The notes beneath the pieces were generated by a model, which had not been told where the DNA came from, made no database searches, and saw only the letters and a program-made list of their open reading frames with translations. A stretch of DNA of 64,000 nt from the NCBI RefSeq assembly GCF_004793545.1, contig NZ_SRYA01000016.1, positions 29,719 to 93,718 on the forward strand, in the 5' to 3' direction. The DNA comes from Petralouisia muris. GTDB lineage: Bacteria > Bacillota > Clostridia > Lachnospirales > Lachnospiraceae. This document shows positions 1 through 8,269 of this stretch, piece by piece. Both the position numbers and the translations under genes were made by a program. Position 1 is the stretch's first letter. Every line of letters begins with the position of its first letter.

Positions 1-819
1 ATAGGCGGTCATGCCGGCACTCCCTTTTAAAATTTCTTTTAACTCCTGCAATCGTTTTTCATGATGAAGAATCAACTCCTTTGCCCGCGCATTGACGGAA
101 CGTTGATTTCCTCCCCGGTGCCCCGGAAGCGCAAGCCTTATTGGATAACGCTGTATTTTATTCAAATTGTCCAGATATCTTCCCAGTGAATCCGGCATAC
201 CAGGCCAGTCCATAACATTCGGAGTAATATCATATAAAATATGGTCTCCAAGAAACATGATCTGCTGCTCGCGAATGTACAGACACATATGGCCTGGTGT
301 ATGGCCTGACATCTCCACACATTCAAAGCTTACCTTTCCGATTGTGAACCTGTCACCGTTATCCAACAGCCTTGCAGGAAACATATCCTTTGTCGTATAA
401 TTTCGTGCCGGATTATCTTTTTTCTGCTCCTCTAATTCCGCTTTGGGAAATCCTTCTCTTATATACAGCTCGTCCAGCTCTCTGATATACGTACCGTGCT
501 TCATATATTCCAAATACTCATAATCCGCTCTTCCCATGAAAATTCTGCTTTCACCTTCTTCGATAAACAGCTCTGCCAGACCAATATGATCCGCATGAAA
601 ATGGGTAAGGAATAGCGATGTATCTTTTGGCTTTAATCCAAGCTCCTGAAGTCCAGACAAAAGGCTTTTTTTACATTTGTCGTTATTAAATCCCGTGTCG
701 ATCAGGAGATATTGTCCCTCCGATCGCACGACATAGGCATTCAACACCTTCAACGCATTTCCTTTTAATTCCACCGGAAGCTTATAGATTTCAGGATATT
801 CATTCACTTTTTCGACCAT
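1..819 (-). CDS. MBL-fold metallo-hydrolase (partial, C-terminus off the left edge)
   Basis: This is a probable metal-dependent hydrolase of the metallo-beta-lactamase superfamily; the substrate is unknown. The start ATG (817-819) follows a strong GGAGGTGA ribosome site. The reading frame stays open to the window edge, giving at least 273 residues. The metal-binding signature THFHADHIG lies near residue 75 and a second histidine motif, SGHTPGHMC, near residue 165; later come a conserved GDHIL aspartate and an LPGHRG histidine, so all main metal ligands are visible. The start overlaps the 3' end of etfA by 20 bp, so translation is probably coupled and the gene is the last visible member of the acyl-CoA redox operon. 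It could act on a thioester or another pathway intermediate, but that is inference from position only. Confidence 0.85.
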   Translation of the reverse strand, partial: MVEKVNEYPEIYKLPVELKGNALKVLNAYVVRSEGQYLLIDTGFNNDKCKKSLLSGLQELGLKPKDTSLFLTHFHADHIGLAELFIEEGESRIFMGRADYEYLEYMKHGTYIRELDELYIREGFPKAELEEQKKDNPARNYTTKDMFPARLLDNGDRFTIGKVSFECVEMSGHTPGHMCLYIREQQIMFLGDHILYDITPNVMDWPGMPDSLGRYLDNLNKIQRYPIRLALPGHRGGNQRSVNARAKELILHHEKRLQELKEILKGSAGMTAY

Positions 820-1672
820 ATCTCACCTCCAATTCTCTGATTAGACGCGGCAAAATTGCTGACAGGTCTCCGATCACACCTACGTCCGCCACGTCAAAGA
901 TCGGTTCATTGCGATCCACATTAATCGCCATCACCCATTCCGACTGATTCATGCCAACGACATGATGCATAGCCCCGGAAATTCCGCATGCAATATAGCA
1001 TCTCGGCTTTACCGTTTTTCCACTCAGTCCCACCTGATATTCTTTTTCCATCAGGCCTTCATCCACATTTGCCCGGGATGCAGCTACTTCGGCATGTAAA
1101 AGGGCAGCCAGCTTTTTAACTAGGTGAATGCCTGCTTCCCCGCCAACGCCCCGTCCACAGGCAATGAGCACCTCTCCGTCCTGAATATCCGAAACTCCAT
1201 GCTTAAACGTTGCCACAATCGGCAGACGGTTGGCCTGATAGGTGATCATATATTCTCCCGCATCATCTGGGCATATGATTTTTAGCATGTCATTCTCCAC
1301 ATACAAATCCAGGCAATTAGTCATTACCGGAAGTTTCGTTCTCATTCCTACTCTGCTGGCCATATCGTTTTCAAAATCTGTGGCACAGAACAAAACCATA
1401 AACGGCTGATATTGATCAATCAGCCCACAAAAATCCTCTGTTAATATTTGCAGGTCATATGGATTTCGCTTTTTTTGTTTCAGTGTTATAATTTTGTCCG
1501 CACCACAGTCATACACGCTCTCCCTATCATCCGCTGTCATCTCCTGGTCAGATACCGCAATCAATTCACCTTGCAGGGCACAGGACAGCTCCGTTGCTTT
1601 TGCGACCGTCTCCCAGGCTCCTCTCGCTAACATCCCGTTTTCATATGCTATAAACAGAAGTATGTTTCTCAT
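800..1672 (-). CDS. etfA: Electron transfer flavoprotein, alpha subunit
   Basis: EtfA/FixB carries FAD and passes electrons between acyl-CoA dehydrogenases and other redox partners as a heterodimer with EtfB. The C-terminal FAD-binding half is clear: GRGVGG near residue 173, then an AEVAASR segment, VGLSGKTVKP, CGISGAMHHVVGM and INVDRNEPIFDVADVGVIGDL in the classical order. At 290 residues it is shorter than many EtfA proteins (about 310-340), the reduction being in the N-terminal domain. The ATG overlaps the etfB stop codon by four bases (ATGA), indicating translational coupling. It is cytoplasmic. Whether this pair bifurcates electrons, as in the clostridial butyryl-CoA dehydrogenase complex, cannot be decided here. 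Confidence 0.93.
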   Translation of the reverse strand: MRNILLFIAYENGMLARGAWETVAKATELSCALQGELIAVSDQEMTADDRESVYDCGADKIITLKQKKRNPYDLQILTEDFCGLIDQYQPFMVLFCATDFENDMASRVGMRTKLPVMTNCLDLYVENDMLKIICPDDAGEYMITYQANRLPIVATFKHGVSDIQDGEVLIACGRGVGGEAGIHLVKKLAALLHAEVAASRANVDEGLMEKEYQVGLSGKTVKPRCYIACGISGAMHHVVGMNQSEWVMAINVDRNEPIFDVADVGVIGDLSAILPRLIRELEVRYGRKSE

Positions 1673-2499
1673 AAACAGATTCCCTCAATAATGTTCTGCT
1701 GACAAAGATTCTCTATAATGACCTCAACAGCTTCTTCGACCGAAATCTCATCGTAAAATGCACAATCCTTTCTTTTCTCAGATTTCTGCAGGGCAGCAAT
1801 TGTGATAGCATCCGAAAAATAATTTTCCTGAACCCTGCCATCCCCGGCCTTTAATCCATCCAATTCCTTATCCTTCCAAATCATCAGTTCTTTTTTTAAA
1901 GATCCTAAAATCTCTGCTACGGATACAATTTCATTTTTTGACGCATAGTTCGCCAGCGTTACAACACAGGGCAACGTGCTTTCCATCTGCAAGAATTCAT
2001 TTCCGTACCTTATATCCGTGATAACCAAAGGATTTTCTTTGGAACAGATATTTTTGCGCTCCAACTTCGATGCACAGCTCATTTGCCCGAGAGATAAAAG
2101 CTCTGCCAATTCCGCCCCAAGAAAAGAAAATAGCCCGCTTTTCATTCGATAACCTGTAAGAATCACATCATAACCGTTAAGCCGGATCAGCTTCTCCATA
2201 TCCACTGACACCGGCGGTTTTTGGCTGACATCAGGACTGTTCCTTGCAATCAGCCATGCCCTATCGCATCCCATGGCCAGAGCTTCCCTGAGCAAAACAC
2301 GGTCCGTATCACAGCCTGCCGCTATAACCGTGACCATGTCATTCTCCTGATTTTTCAGGTCTATTGCCTGTTCAATCACCGCTTTCTTTTCGTTATCAAG
2401 GTGTGTCTGGTCGTCATCCCTAGCACGCCTATCTTCTATCAACCGTCTGCCCCCATCAAGCTTATACGTCAAAAAATTTAAACAAACAATTATTTTCAC
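1669..2499 (-). CDS. etfB: Electron transfer flavoprotein, beta subunit
   Basis: This is the EtfB/FixA partner of the adjacent etfA product. The N-terminus (MKIIVCLNFLTYKLDGG) and the ALAMGCDRAWLI segment near residue 95 are typical of the adenine-nucleotide alpha-hydrolase fold of EtfB. A second stretch around residues 135-155 (GYRMKSGLFSFLGAELAELL) matches the usual position of a D-G-D-T-(A/G)-Q-V-GP loop but is not canonical, so cofactor details may differ from well-studied ETFs. The 276-residue length is normal. The start is a GTG only a few bases after the acyl-CoA dehydrogenase stop and lacks a strong ribosome site, which suggests coupling. It lies between the dehydrogenase and etfA in a five-gene minus-strand operon. 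Confidence 0.88.
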   Translation of the reverse strand: MKIIVCLNFLTYKLDGGRRLIEDRRARDDDQTHLDNEKKAVIEQAIDLKNQENDMVTVIAAGCDTDRVLLREALAMGCDRAWLIARNSPDVSQKPPVSVDMEKLIRLNGYDVILTGYRMKSGLFSFLGAELAELLSLGQMSCASKLERKNICSKENPLVITDIRYGNEFLQMESTLPCVVTLANYASKNEIVSVAEILGSLKKELMIWKDKELDGLKAGDGRVQENYFSDAITIAALQKSEKRKDCAFYDEISVEEAVEVIIENLCQQNIIEGICL

Positions 2500-2503
2500 T
2501 GCT

Positions 2504-3649
2504 TTATTTGAATATATTGCCGCTTATAATCAGCCGCTGAATCTCATTCGTGCCCTCATAAATCTGTGTAATTTTTGCATCACGGAACATTCTTTCCACA
2601 TTCTGCTCCCTCATGTAACCGCTGCCTCCCATAAACTGTACACACTCTGTCGTCACATTCATGGCAAGATTGGTACATGCAAGCTTCGCCTTTGCAGCCA
2701 TATTGGCAAAAGGCATATCATTCTGCTGCTCCCAAGTTGCTTTATAGAGAAGTAATCTGGCCATATCAATATCTGTCTCCATATCAGCCATGCGGAATGC
2801 CAGATACTGATTCTGACAAATCGGCTTCCCGAACTGCTTTCTTTCTTTCATATACTCCTTCGCCGTATCAAACGCCCCCTGTGCCAGTCCAAGACCCTGA
2901 GCCGCAACTCCGATACGCCCTGCATTTAAAATTGTAAGCGCATATCGCAGGCCTTTTCCCTCCTCTCCGATCATTCTGGAAGTCGGAATCTCACAGTTTT
3001 CAAAAATCAGCTCCGCAACCTTCGCACTGCGGATTCCACACTTATTTTCAATATGTCCTACACGAACACCCGGTGTCGTTTTCAAATCAACAAGAAAAGC
3101 GGTTAATCCTTTTGAACCCTTTGACAAATCGGTATTCGCAACCAAAAAGCAATAATCCGCAATCGCACCATTCGTGATAAAGTGCTTTGTACCATTAATC
3201 ACAAACTTATCACCCTTGCGCTCCGCTGTTGTTTTCGCTGAGCCTGCATCGGAACCGGCCTCAGGTTCAGTAAGTGCAAAGCATCCCATAGCATCACCCT
3301 TACAGATACTTGGCAGACAGTGCATCTTCTGCTCCTCATTTGCAAACAGCATAATTGCTCCAGCGAATCCCGTTGTCGAAATCGAATACGCGATTCCAAA
3401 TGCAGAATCCACCTTACACAGCTCTTCAATTGCAAGGACATATGAAAGATAGTCCCCTCCCTGTCCGCCGTACTCCTTCGGATACTGGATGCCAATAAGC
3501 CCGAGATCCCCCATTCTTTTGATCAGATGAAGTGGAAACTCCTCTGTTATATCTCTCTCCTGCGCACCCTCCTTCAATTCTTCCTCCGCAAATTTCCTTG
3601 CTGCATTTCGAATTAAAATCTGCTGTTCTGTTAATGCAAAATCCATCAT
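2504..3649 (-). CDS. Acyl-CoA dehydrogenase
   Basis: This 381-residue flavoprotein has the full acyl-CoA dehydrogenase layout: an alpha-helical N-terminal domain, a central beta domain with the FAD/substrate motif CFALTEPEAGSDAG near residue 125, and a C-terminal helical domain. The segment QIYEGTNEIQR near the C-terminus places the catalytic base at Glu365, the position used by short-chain and butyryl-CoA type enzymes. ETFs accept electrons from such enzymes, and etfB/etfA follow directly, so a Bcd-like role is likely. The exact acyl chain cannot be assigned. No thiolase, crotonase or 3-hydroxyacyl-CoA dehydrogenase is visible next to it, unlike the classical butyrate operon. Confidence 0.93.
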   Translation of the reverse strand: MMDFALTEQQILIRNAARKFAEEELKEGAQERDITEEFPLHLIKRMGDLGLIGIQYPKEYGGQGGDYLSYVLAIEELCKVDSAFGIAYSISTTGFAGAIMLFANEEQKMHCLPSICKGDAMGCFALTEPEAGSDAGSAKTTAERKGDKFVINGTKHFITNGAIADYCFLVANTDLSKGSKGLTAFLVDLKTTPGVRVGHIENKCGIRSAKVAELIFENCEIPTSRMIGEEGKGLRYALTILNAGRIGVAAQGLGLAQGAFDTAKEYMKERKQFGKPICQNQYLAFRMADMETDIDMARLLLYKATWEQQNDMPFANMAAKAKLACTNLAMNVTTECVQFMGGSGYMREQNVERMFRDAKITQIYEGTNEIQRLIISGNIFK

Positions 3650-3752
3650 CGTCTGTTTCCTCCTTATTTTCGTTTGAATTTATTTGGTAACTAAACTATG
3701 AATGATTTTTCAACAAAAAACAATCGACTTAAATTCTGAAATATATTGAATA

Positions 3753-4199
3753 TTATTCCGATATTTTTTCTTTTCGTTTTCGGACTAAAATCTTATTGAT
3801 GCTCCGAAGCACCATTTTTTGATCCTGATTGACGGTCTTGATTTCTACTGTCACAAGCCCTAAAGTATGACCAGAATCACTTACCTCCTTCACAACGGCC
3901 TCACTGGTAAGCGTGTCTCCCGCATATACACCCATAAACCATTGAACAGTGGTCTCCGTCCCACCAACTTCCCCGCCCTCAAAGATATCTGTATCTATAA
4001 AAGTCGCCCACGGGATAGAAAACGTGTACATTCCGGGGGCAATGACATCTTTATATCTGCTTTCTTTCATTACAGACTCATTTGTATGCAGATAAGATCT
4101 GTTATACTTTTTCGCAAATTCCATCATTTCTGACTTATCAATAGTCTGACTCCCCAAATCGTAGCACTCCCCTGTTTTTATATCTTCAAAGTATCTCAT
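3753..4199 (-). CDS. MaoC-like hot-dog fold protein, possibly not a true hydratase
   Basis: This 148-residue protein resembles the MaoC/(R)-specific enoyl-CoA hydratase family: an early ...FEDIKTGECYDLGSQTI segment, the hydratase-loop region around residues 30-40, an APGM turn and a C-terminal half with alternating strands. Family hydratases use an Asp and a His in a D-x-N-P-x-H motif; here the equivalent stretch reads NRSYLH, so His38 is kept but the Asp position is Asn33 and the Pro is replaced. It may therefore be a thioesterase-like or substrate-binding variant. It has a clear AAGGAGACTGCGT ribosome site and is the first gene of the acyl-CoA operon, 103 bp before the dehydrogenase. Confidence 0.75.
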   Translation of the reverse strand: MRYFEDIKTGECYDLGSQTIDKSEMMEFAKKYNRSYLHTNESVMKESRYKDVIAPGMYTFSIPWATFIDTDIFEGGEVGGTETTVQWFMGVYAGDTLTSEAVVKEVSDSGHTLGLVTVEIKTVNQDQKMVLRSINKILVRKRKEKISE

Positions 4200-4387
4200 A
4201 CGCAGTCTCCTTCTGAAATTTTATTGCTGTTTTTTCCTTATCTATTACTACTATAAGTATTTCTCTGATTTATTCTATTGAATAATAATCCTCTGATTGA
4301 TGAATTTCGTTCTTAAAATACAGACTCTCTTTTTCTCGCATTTTAAGGGATTTTACACCACTTTACAACTTTTCCATAAAAAAATGT
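4200..4387. other. Intergenic region before the acyl-CoA operon
   Basis: This AT-rich spacer lies between the MaoC gene start and the left end of the insertion element. It should contain the minus-strand promoter of the acyl-CoA operon, but I could not pick a convincing -35/-10 pair. No open frame or recognisable RNA is visible. Confidence 0.5.
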
Positions 4388-4404
4388 CATACAGGACTTT
4401 CTGA

Positions 4405-4471
4405 TGTATAATAAGTTTGCAAACAAAAAAATACGAAAGAAAGTGATCCTGTACGACAAACTTATTATACA
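4405..4471. repeat. Perfect 15-bp inverted repeat at the IS left end
   Basis: TGTATAATAAGTTTG at 4405-4419 is exactly complementary to CAAACTTATTATACA at 4457-4471, separated by 37 bases. It sits just upstream of the transposase remnant. It may be a subterminal transposase-binding structure or a protective hairpin against read-through transcription; the sequence alone does not decide. Confidence 0.75.
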
Positions 4472-4509
4472 ACGAAAAAACTATAATTAGTAGACTTTAT
4501 CATTATTTT

Positions 4510-5482
4510 TACATTTATTTTGAGACTTGTTCCATTCCTACAGCCGAGACATTAGTCCTGCTCCCGCTGTCCATACTGACACTGGAGTCAGCGGATTCCA
4601 TCCGTTTCCTTTACAGGCGTTTCCTGTCAAAGCTTACAGATAAATCCCTGAATGCCTTTTACTATGCCTGCTCCTATGCCAAAGTAGATTATTCCAGGTT
4701 TATGAATGCCACAGCATCTATGGCATTGAAGCTGATCCCAGAAAACCTTAGGGCACAGCCTGTCTTCCTGTGCATTGATGACACTATAGTCCCCAAGTGC
4801 GGAAAGAAATTTGAGGACGTCTCAAAACTCTTCGACCATTCCGCGCATCATGGCAGCGGCTACCTTAATGGGCACTGCTTTGTAAGCGTCATGCTCTGCG
4901 TGCCAGTGTGGGACAAAGACAGAATTGTTTGCCAGGCACTGCCGCTTTCCTACCGGATGTGGCAGAAAAAAGAGTCCAAGCTGGAACTTGCCGCTTCCAT
5001 GGTACGGCAGGTCATGCCTGAGTTGGCGGAAAAGAAAAATGTCATCCTCCTGTGTGACAGCTGCTACACAAAAGGGGATCTGGTTTCTGTCGCGGATGAA
5101 TACCAAAACCTTGGCCTGATTGGGAATGCAAGGTATGACTCTGTCCTTTATGACCTTGCCCCGCAGCCGACCGGAAAAAGGGGCAGGCCTGCAAAACATG
5201 GCAGACGCCTTTCGGTGGAAAGGGATTTTACACTTTCGGGCGAAAAAATATGCGGTTACTATATTGGGACACGCCGTGTCCTCACAAATATTTTGGCACA
5301 AGGGAAGTCCTTGCCTATGTGATGTCCACAGAGAAGGAGGGCGGTTCCAGGCGCCTGTTCTTCAGTGCGGTTTTCCCAGCACAGCTGCAGATATTTTGCG
5401 CATGGCAGGAGAAAGCGCCCTTAAACCAGACGGGGAGTGCCTGGATGGATTATATCCCTTTATTCCTGTACGCATTCAGATG
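4510..5482 (+). pseudogene. DDE transposase, N-terminal and catalytic part, frameshifted
   Basis: Pieces of one IS4-superfamily transposase are read in three frames. About 4510-4549 encodes ILRLVPFLQPRH and then hits TAG. The main piece runs from about 4550 to 5290, with the first catalytic Asp region CIDDTIVPKCGKKFEDVSKLFDH and a second Asp in ILLCDSCYTKGDL. A one-base loss in the T run at about 5288-5294 shifts the frame, after which the family sequence continues (GTREVLAYVMSTEKEGGSRR) to YAFRW at 5482. The third catalytic region expected next is absent: the sequence switches to another transposase family. At least two frameshifts and one junction make it non-functional. Confidence 0.8.
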
Positions 5483-5495
5483 GTCCAAAATGCCG

Positions 5496-5878
5496 ATATC
5501 GGCATATGGTCAATTGAATGCTTTTTCAAAGCGTCAAAGTCCTTTTTAAAGCTTGGCGCGAAATTCCAGAGTCGCACTTATGACGCTATGGTCAGCCATA
5601 CAGCAATTGTATTCACCAGGCATGCCATACTGGAATGGACACGCCGTAAGGAAAATGATGCGAAAACTTATGGCGAGTTATTCTTCCTGATCTGCGATGA
5701 CATCCAGGATATGGATTTAACCAATGCGCTTCAGAGCCTTATGGCTCTGTTTGTGGAACAGTTTTCTGCTTTGCCGGCAGATATCACAGCTTGTATCAAA
5801 AGTAAAGTGACCGAATGGATGAACTCTCAGGCGGCGTTTATACAGGCTTTGTTTGAAAATATCTGCTGGGAAAGTTGA
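5496..5878 (+). pseudogene. C-terminal fragment of a second IS4-type transposase
   Basis: From about 5496 the frame encodes IWSIECFFKASKSFLKLG and continues for about 125 residues to ENICWES and a stop at 5878. The W-S-I-E-x-F-F-K pattern corresponds to the third catalytic Glu region of a distinct IS4-like transposase group; the N-terminal two thirds of that protein are missing. The junction with the preceding transposase falls at the point where both families carry an RW-x-I-E motif, which suggests recombination through that short similarity. There is no start codon or ribosome site of its own. Confidence 0.7.
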
Positions 5879-5988
5879 GTCATTAATTTTTAAACACAAC
5901 TCCTTATATATCCTGTATTTCTTCTCAAATGCTTGATTTTGCAGTGTTTTCTTGCTATTTCAAAGCTCTGTGTTTCCAAAATATTTTC

Positions 5989-6370
5989 TCAAATCGTCTT
6001 ATACTTTCTCATATTTTCCCCTGCAAAATTAGTAAATACGTTAGGAAAGTAAGCGGCTTTACCAATGGGCTTTTTAAGAGTTCGCCACTCGATGCAGTTC
6101 CCTTTCACATCATCAAAATTCACATGGGTGTAGGTATTCAGGGTTACACTGATATCCGCATGACCCATGATGTACTGTAAGGTCTTCGGATTCATTCCCG
6201 ACTTCGCCATATTAGAGCAAAAGGTATGTCTGCATACATGAGGAACTCAAATACCGTGTAATTGCTGCCATTAGTTACAATGTGGTCAAATAAATCCGCT
6301 TCAATCTGCTTTTCTTTCTCCCTCAATGAACGTCCCGCTTCTTACCTTTCGGCATTGGGTCATTTTTATT
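5989..6370 (-). pseudogene. Tn916-type tyrosine integrase remnant with internal deletion
   Basis: Reading leftwards from about 6370, the N-terminal DNA-binding part appears (MPKGKKRDV, a one-base frameshift, then SLREKEKQIEADLFDHIVTN ending in YTV). A TGA at 6247-6249 marks the join with the far C-terminal catalytic part, PHVCRHTFCSNMAKSGMNPKTLQYIMGH, where the H-x-x-R box and the following His are intact and the Tyr lies in LNTYTHV. The whole core-binding domain and first catalytic Arg, probably over 200 residues, are missing. This is a dead integrase of the conjugative-transposon type and indicates that such an element once sat here. The C-terminus ends at 5989 in the sequence ENMRKYKTI. 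Confidence 0.8.
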
Positions 6371-7153
6371 CGAATGCCAGCCAGGCGGCTGGCCCCATGT
6401 GGACGGTGGGGATTTTATCAATCGCCTGTGCAAAAAAATCCGAAGCCCCATCTCCGTACTTTTCATCCGCCATCGGCTTGATTTTTTCGTTACGATAGTA
6501 TTGCGCCTGGGCCAGCATGAATCCTTTTTCCTCTTTTATCTGTGAGAGCTGCTTCATAATAAACCCATATTCTCCGACAATCTCTTTTACTTCAAAGGAA
6601 TCCACAGCACAATCCCGTTTTGCAGCCAACTTTTGTAAAATTGCTTCAATCCGTCTGTTATAGCTTTCTGCAACTTCTTTGCTGATGGGATTCTGGGCGA
6701 CAGATAAAAATTTGTCTTTCCCGTCATACCATTCAACCACTTTTGCATAGCCTTTCTGCATTTTTTCAGAAGATACAACTTCCATATAATGCTTTTTCCA
6801 TTGTTCAATGCTTCCAAATTCTTTTATTGCGATGTTTCTCATATTCACCGGCATATGCTCCATCATAGTCTGAAACATTTCCTCAATCTCCGTTTTAGCA
6901 TTTTCCTCTGCATTTGTAAAATCTGGTTCCTGTCAAGAGCCAGGTTCGCCATAATCGCTTTGATTTCCTTCAAAGGAATGTCAAACTCACGGAAGAACAA
7001 CACCTGTTGTAATGTTTCCAGTGCTTTATCGTCATAAAGCCGGTATCCCGCTTTACTTTTGCCAGTCGGCTTTAACAGCCCGATTTCATCATAATAGTGG
7101 AGCGTGCGTACGCTGATACCTGTTAAATTTGATACTTCTTTTACTGTCTTCAT
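6366..7153 (-). pseudogene. MerR-family regulator with TipAS-like domain, broken by an internal deletion
   Basis: The start ATG at 7153 follows AGGAGG. The first 80 residues are a MerR DNA-binding domain (MKTVKEVSNLTGISVRTLHYYDEIGLLKPTGKSKAGYRLYDD with the helix-turn-helix and wing). The frame then runs out of register near 6893-6900, and a second frame from 6878 encodes a TipAS-like effector domain (MFQTMMEHMPVNMRN to GPAAWLAFE). About 30 residues of linker expected between QRKML and TEIEEMF are absent, so an out-of-frame deletion, not a single-base error, is likely. TipA-type regulators sense thiopeptide or other drug ligands and activate efflux genes; this copy should be inactive. It abuts the integrase remnant. 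Confidence 0.8.
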
Positions 7154-7605
7154 AGCTATCGGCCTCCTGTTCGCTGTGCTTTGCGTTCCGATAGCCTCCA
7201 TCAGAGAGGTAGAAACGGATGCGCTCCCCTCTTAAAGCCGACAAAGCAGTCCTTCTGTACTTCCAATGTAATGGAGTTGGTTCCTTCCGGTTCAGGGGCT
7301 TTATCTGGCGTTCCAGCATTTTCTCTTTATGCTCCGCCCGCCGCAGTCTCGTTCAAGGAACGCTTGCAGGTCTGGGGGCTTCGGGAGAGAGCCGCCGCTA
7401 TCTCCATGATGTGGAATCGGATAAACAGGATTCCGTCGCTGTCCTCGGTTCCCCTTGTCATGATTTCATCTGACAGCCCGGAAACTCTGGCACCCATGCT
7501 GGCATTTCTAGCAGAGTTCGTTGTAGCTTCTGCGCCCCTGACATTTAAGAAGAAAGCAAGTTCCTTCTTCCGTTTTTTGACATTCTCGGCATAGTGCTCC
7601 TTCAT
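7089..7605 (-). pseudogene. Degenerate conjugative-element ORFs of unknown function
   Basis: A 92-codon frame (7605-7327) starts MKEHYAENVKKRKKELAFFLNV and continues to a stop in ETAAGGA. In another frame just downstream (about 7350-7200) the peptide RRAEHKEKMLERQIKPLNRKE appears, which resembles the start of DUF3847-type small proteins found in conjugative transposons. I do not recognise the first frame. The frame changes, the lack of complete proteins and the neighbours (integrase and MerR remnants) suggest a deletion-scarred conjugative element, not intact genes. Confidence 0.4.
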
Positions 7606-7827
7606 AGAAAACCGCCCATTTCAGCAGTAACAGCCAAAAATGGGCGGACAGGGCAGACTATACCCTGTGAGATTGTTATGTTTCGGCATCGGATTCCCCG
7701 CCCACCAGGATGAAACGGTAATAAGAAAATGCCGCTGCTTGGGTTTTGTCCATGTAACGGCATTTTGAGTAGTTCTAATTCAATTTTTAGACACACAAGC
7801 TGGAAGTCGCGATAATAGCTTTTCGCA

Positions 7828-8205
7828 TCACATTGGGTCAATCGTGTGAAAAATACGTTTTACCCTGCCTTCCAAGTATAAAAATGTGAGCTGCAAACGC
7901 AGATAGACCAGTTCTCCACCAGAGGTAAGGTCATACTCTGCATCAAAGCCTTCGGGGTGCTCATAAAACTCCACTTCATGATGGTACTCATATTGAGGGT
8001 GGAAATTGCAGGGAACGCCATACTCATCGAACGTATCAAAATCGTTCATGTCCAATGTACCCTGAATGCACTCCCGGATTTCCTCTGTATCGTCCCACTC
8101 CATTTCATCCACACAGGATGGCAAATCCTCATATCTTTTTTCGTGAAGAACATGGAGAATGTCTTTTACTGTCTGAATGGCTATTTCTTTATCCTGCTCT
8201 GTCAT
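7828..8205 (-). CDS. Small acidic protein of unknown function
   Basis: This is a 125-residue protein starting at ATG 8205 after GGAGGTATTTTG; an in-frame ATG six codons upstream lacks a ribosome site. It is very acidic and rich in aromatic residues, with an N-terminal helix (MTEQDKEIAIQTVKDILHVL) and a C-terminal beta-rich part (GELVYLRLQLTFLYLEGRVKRIFHTIDPM). The pattern recalls DUF7668-like small cytosolic proteins, but I am not certain. No cysteine motif, signal peptide or membrane segment is present. It lies downstream of the nucleoside phosphorylase on the same strand with 64 bp between them. Confidence 0.7.
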   Translation of the reverse strand: MTEQDKEIAIQTVKDILHVLHEKRYEDLPSCVDEMEWDDTEEIRECIQGTLDMNDFDTFDEYGVPCNFHPQYEYHHEVEFYEHPEGFDAEYDLTSGGELVYLRLQLTFLYLEGRVKRIFHTIDPM

Positions 8206-8269
8206 CAAAATACCTCCTCGCATAATTATCCTTAAACATTCTTAATGAAACTTATAAACACATAACCCA

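Larger units (their letters stand above)
4388..5919 (+). mobile_element. Decayed IS4-like insertion element, chimeric transposase
   Basis: The segment is about 1.5 kb and contains only transposase remnants. Short inverted ends can be proposed: ATACAGGA at 4389-4396 and its complement TCCTGTAT at 5911-5918. Near the left end a perfect 15-bp inverted repeat (4405-4419 and 4457-4471) brackets a short loop. The transposase is broken by at least two frameshifts and its C-terminal part comes from a different lineage. Element bounds are inferred from the short repeats and are uncertain; no target duplication was identified. Confidence 0.6.

Noticed and set aside
7602..7841. 79-codon minus-strand frame beginning MTQCDAKSYYRDFQL
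   Set aside because: It overlaps the end of a better-supported gene, lacks a ribosome site and has low-complexity sequence; it looks like decayed mobile DNA, not a protein.
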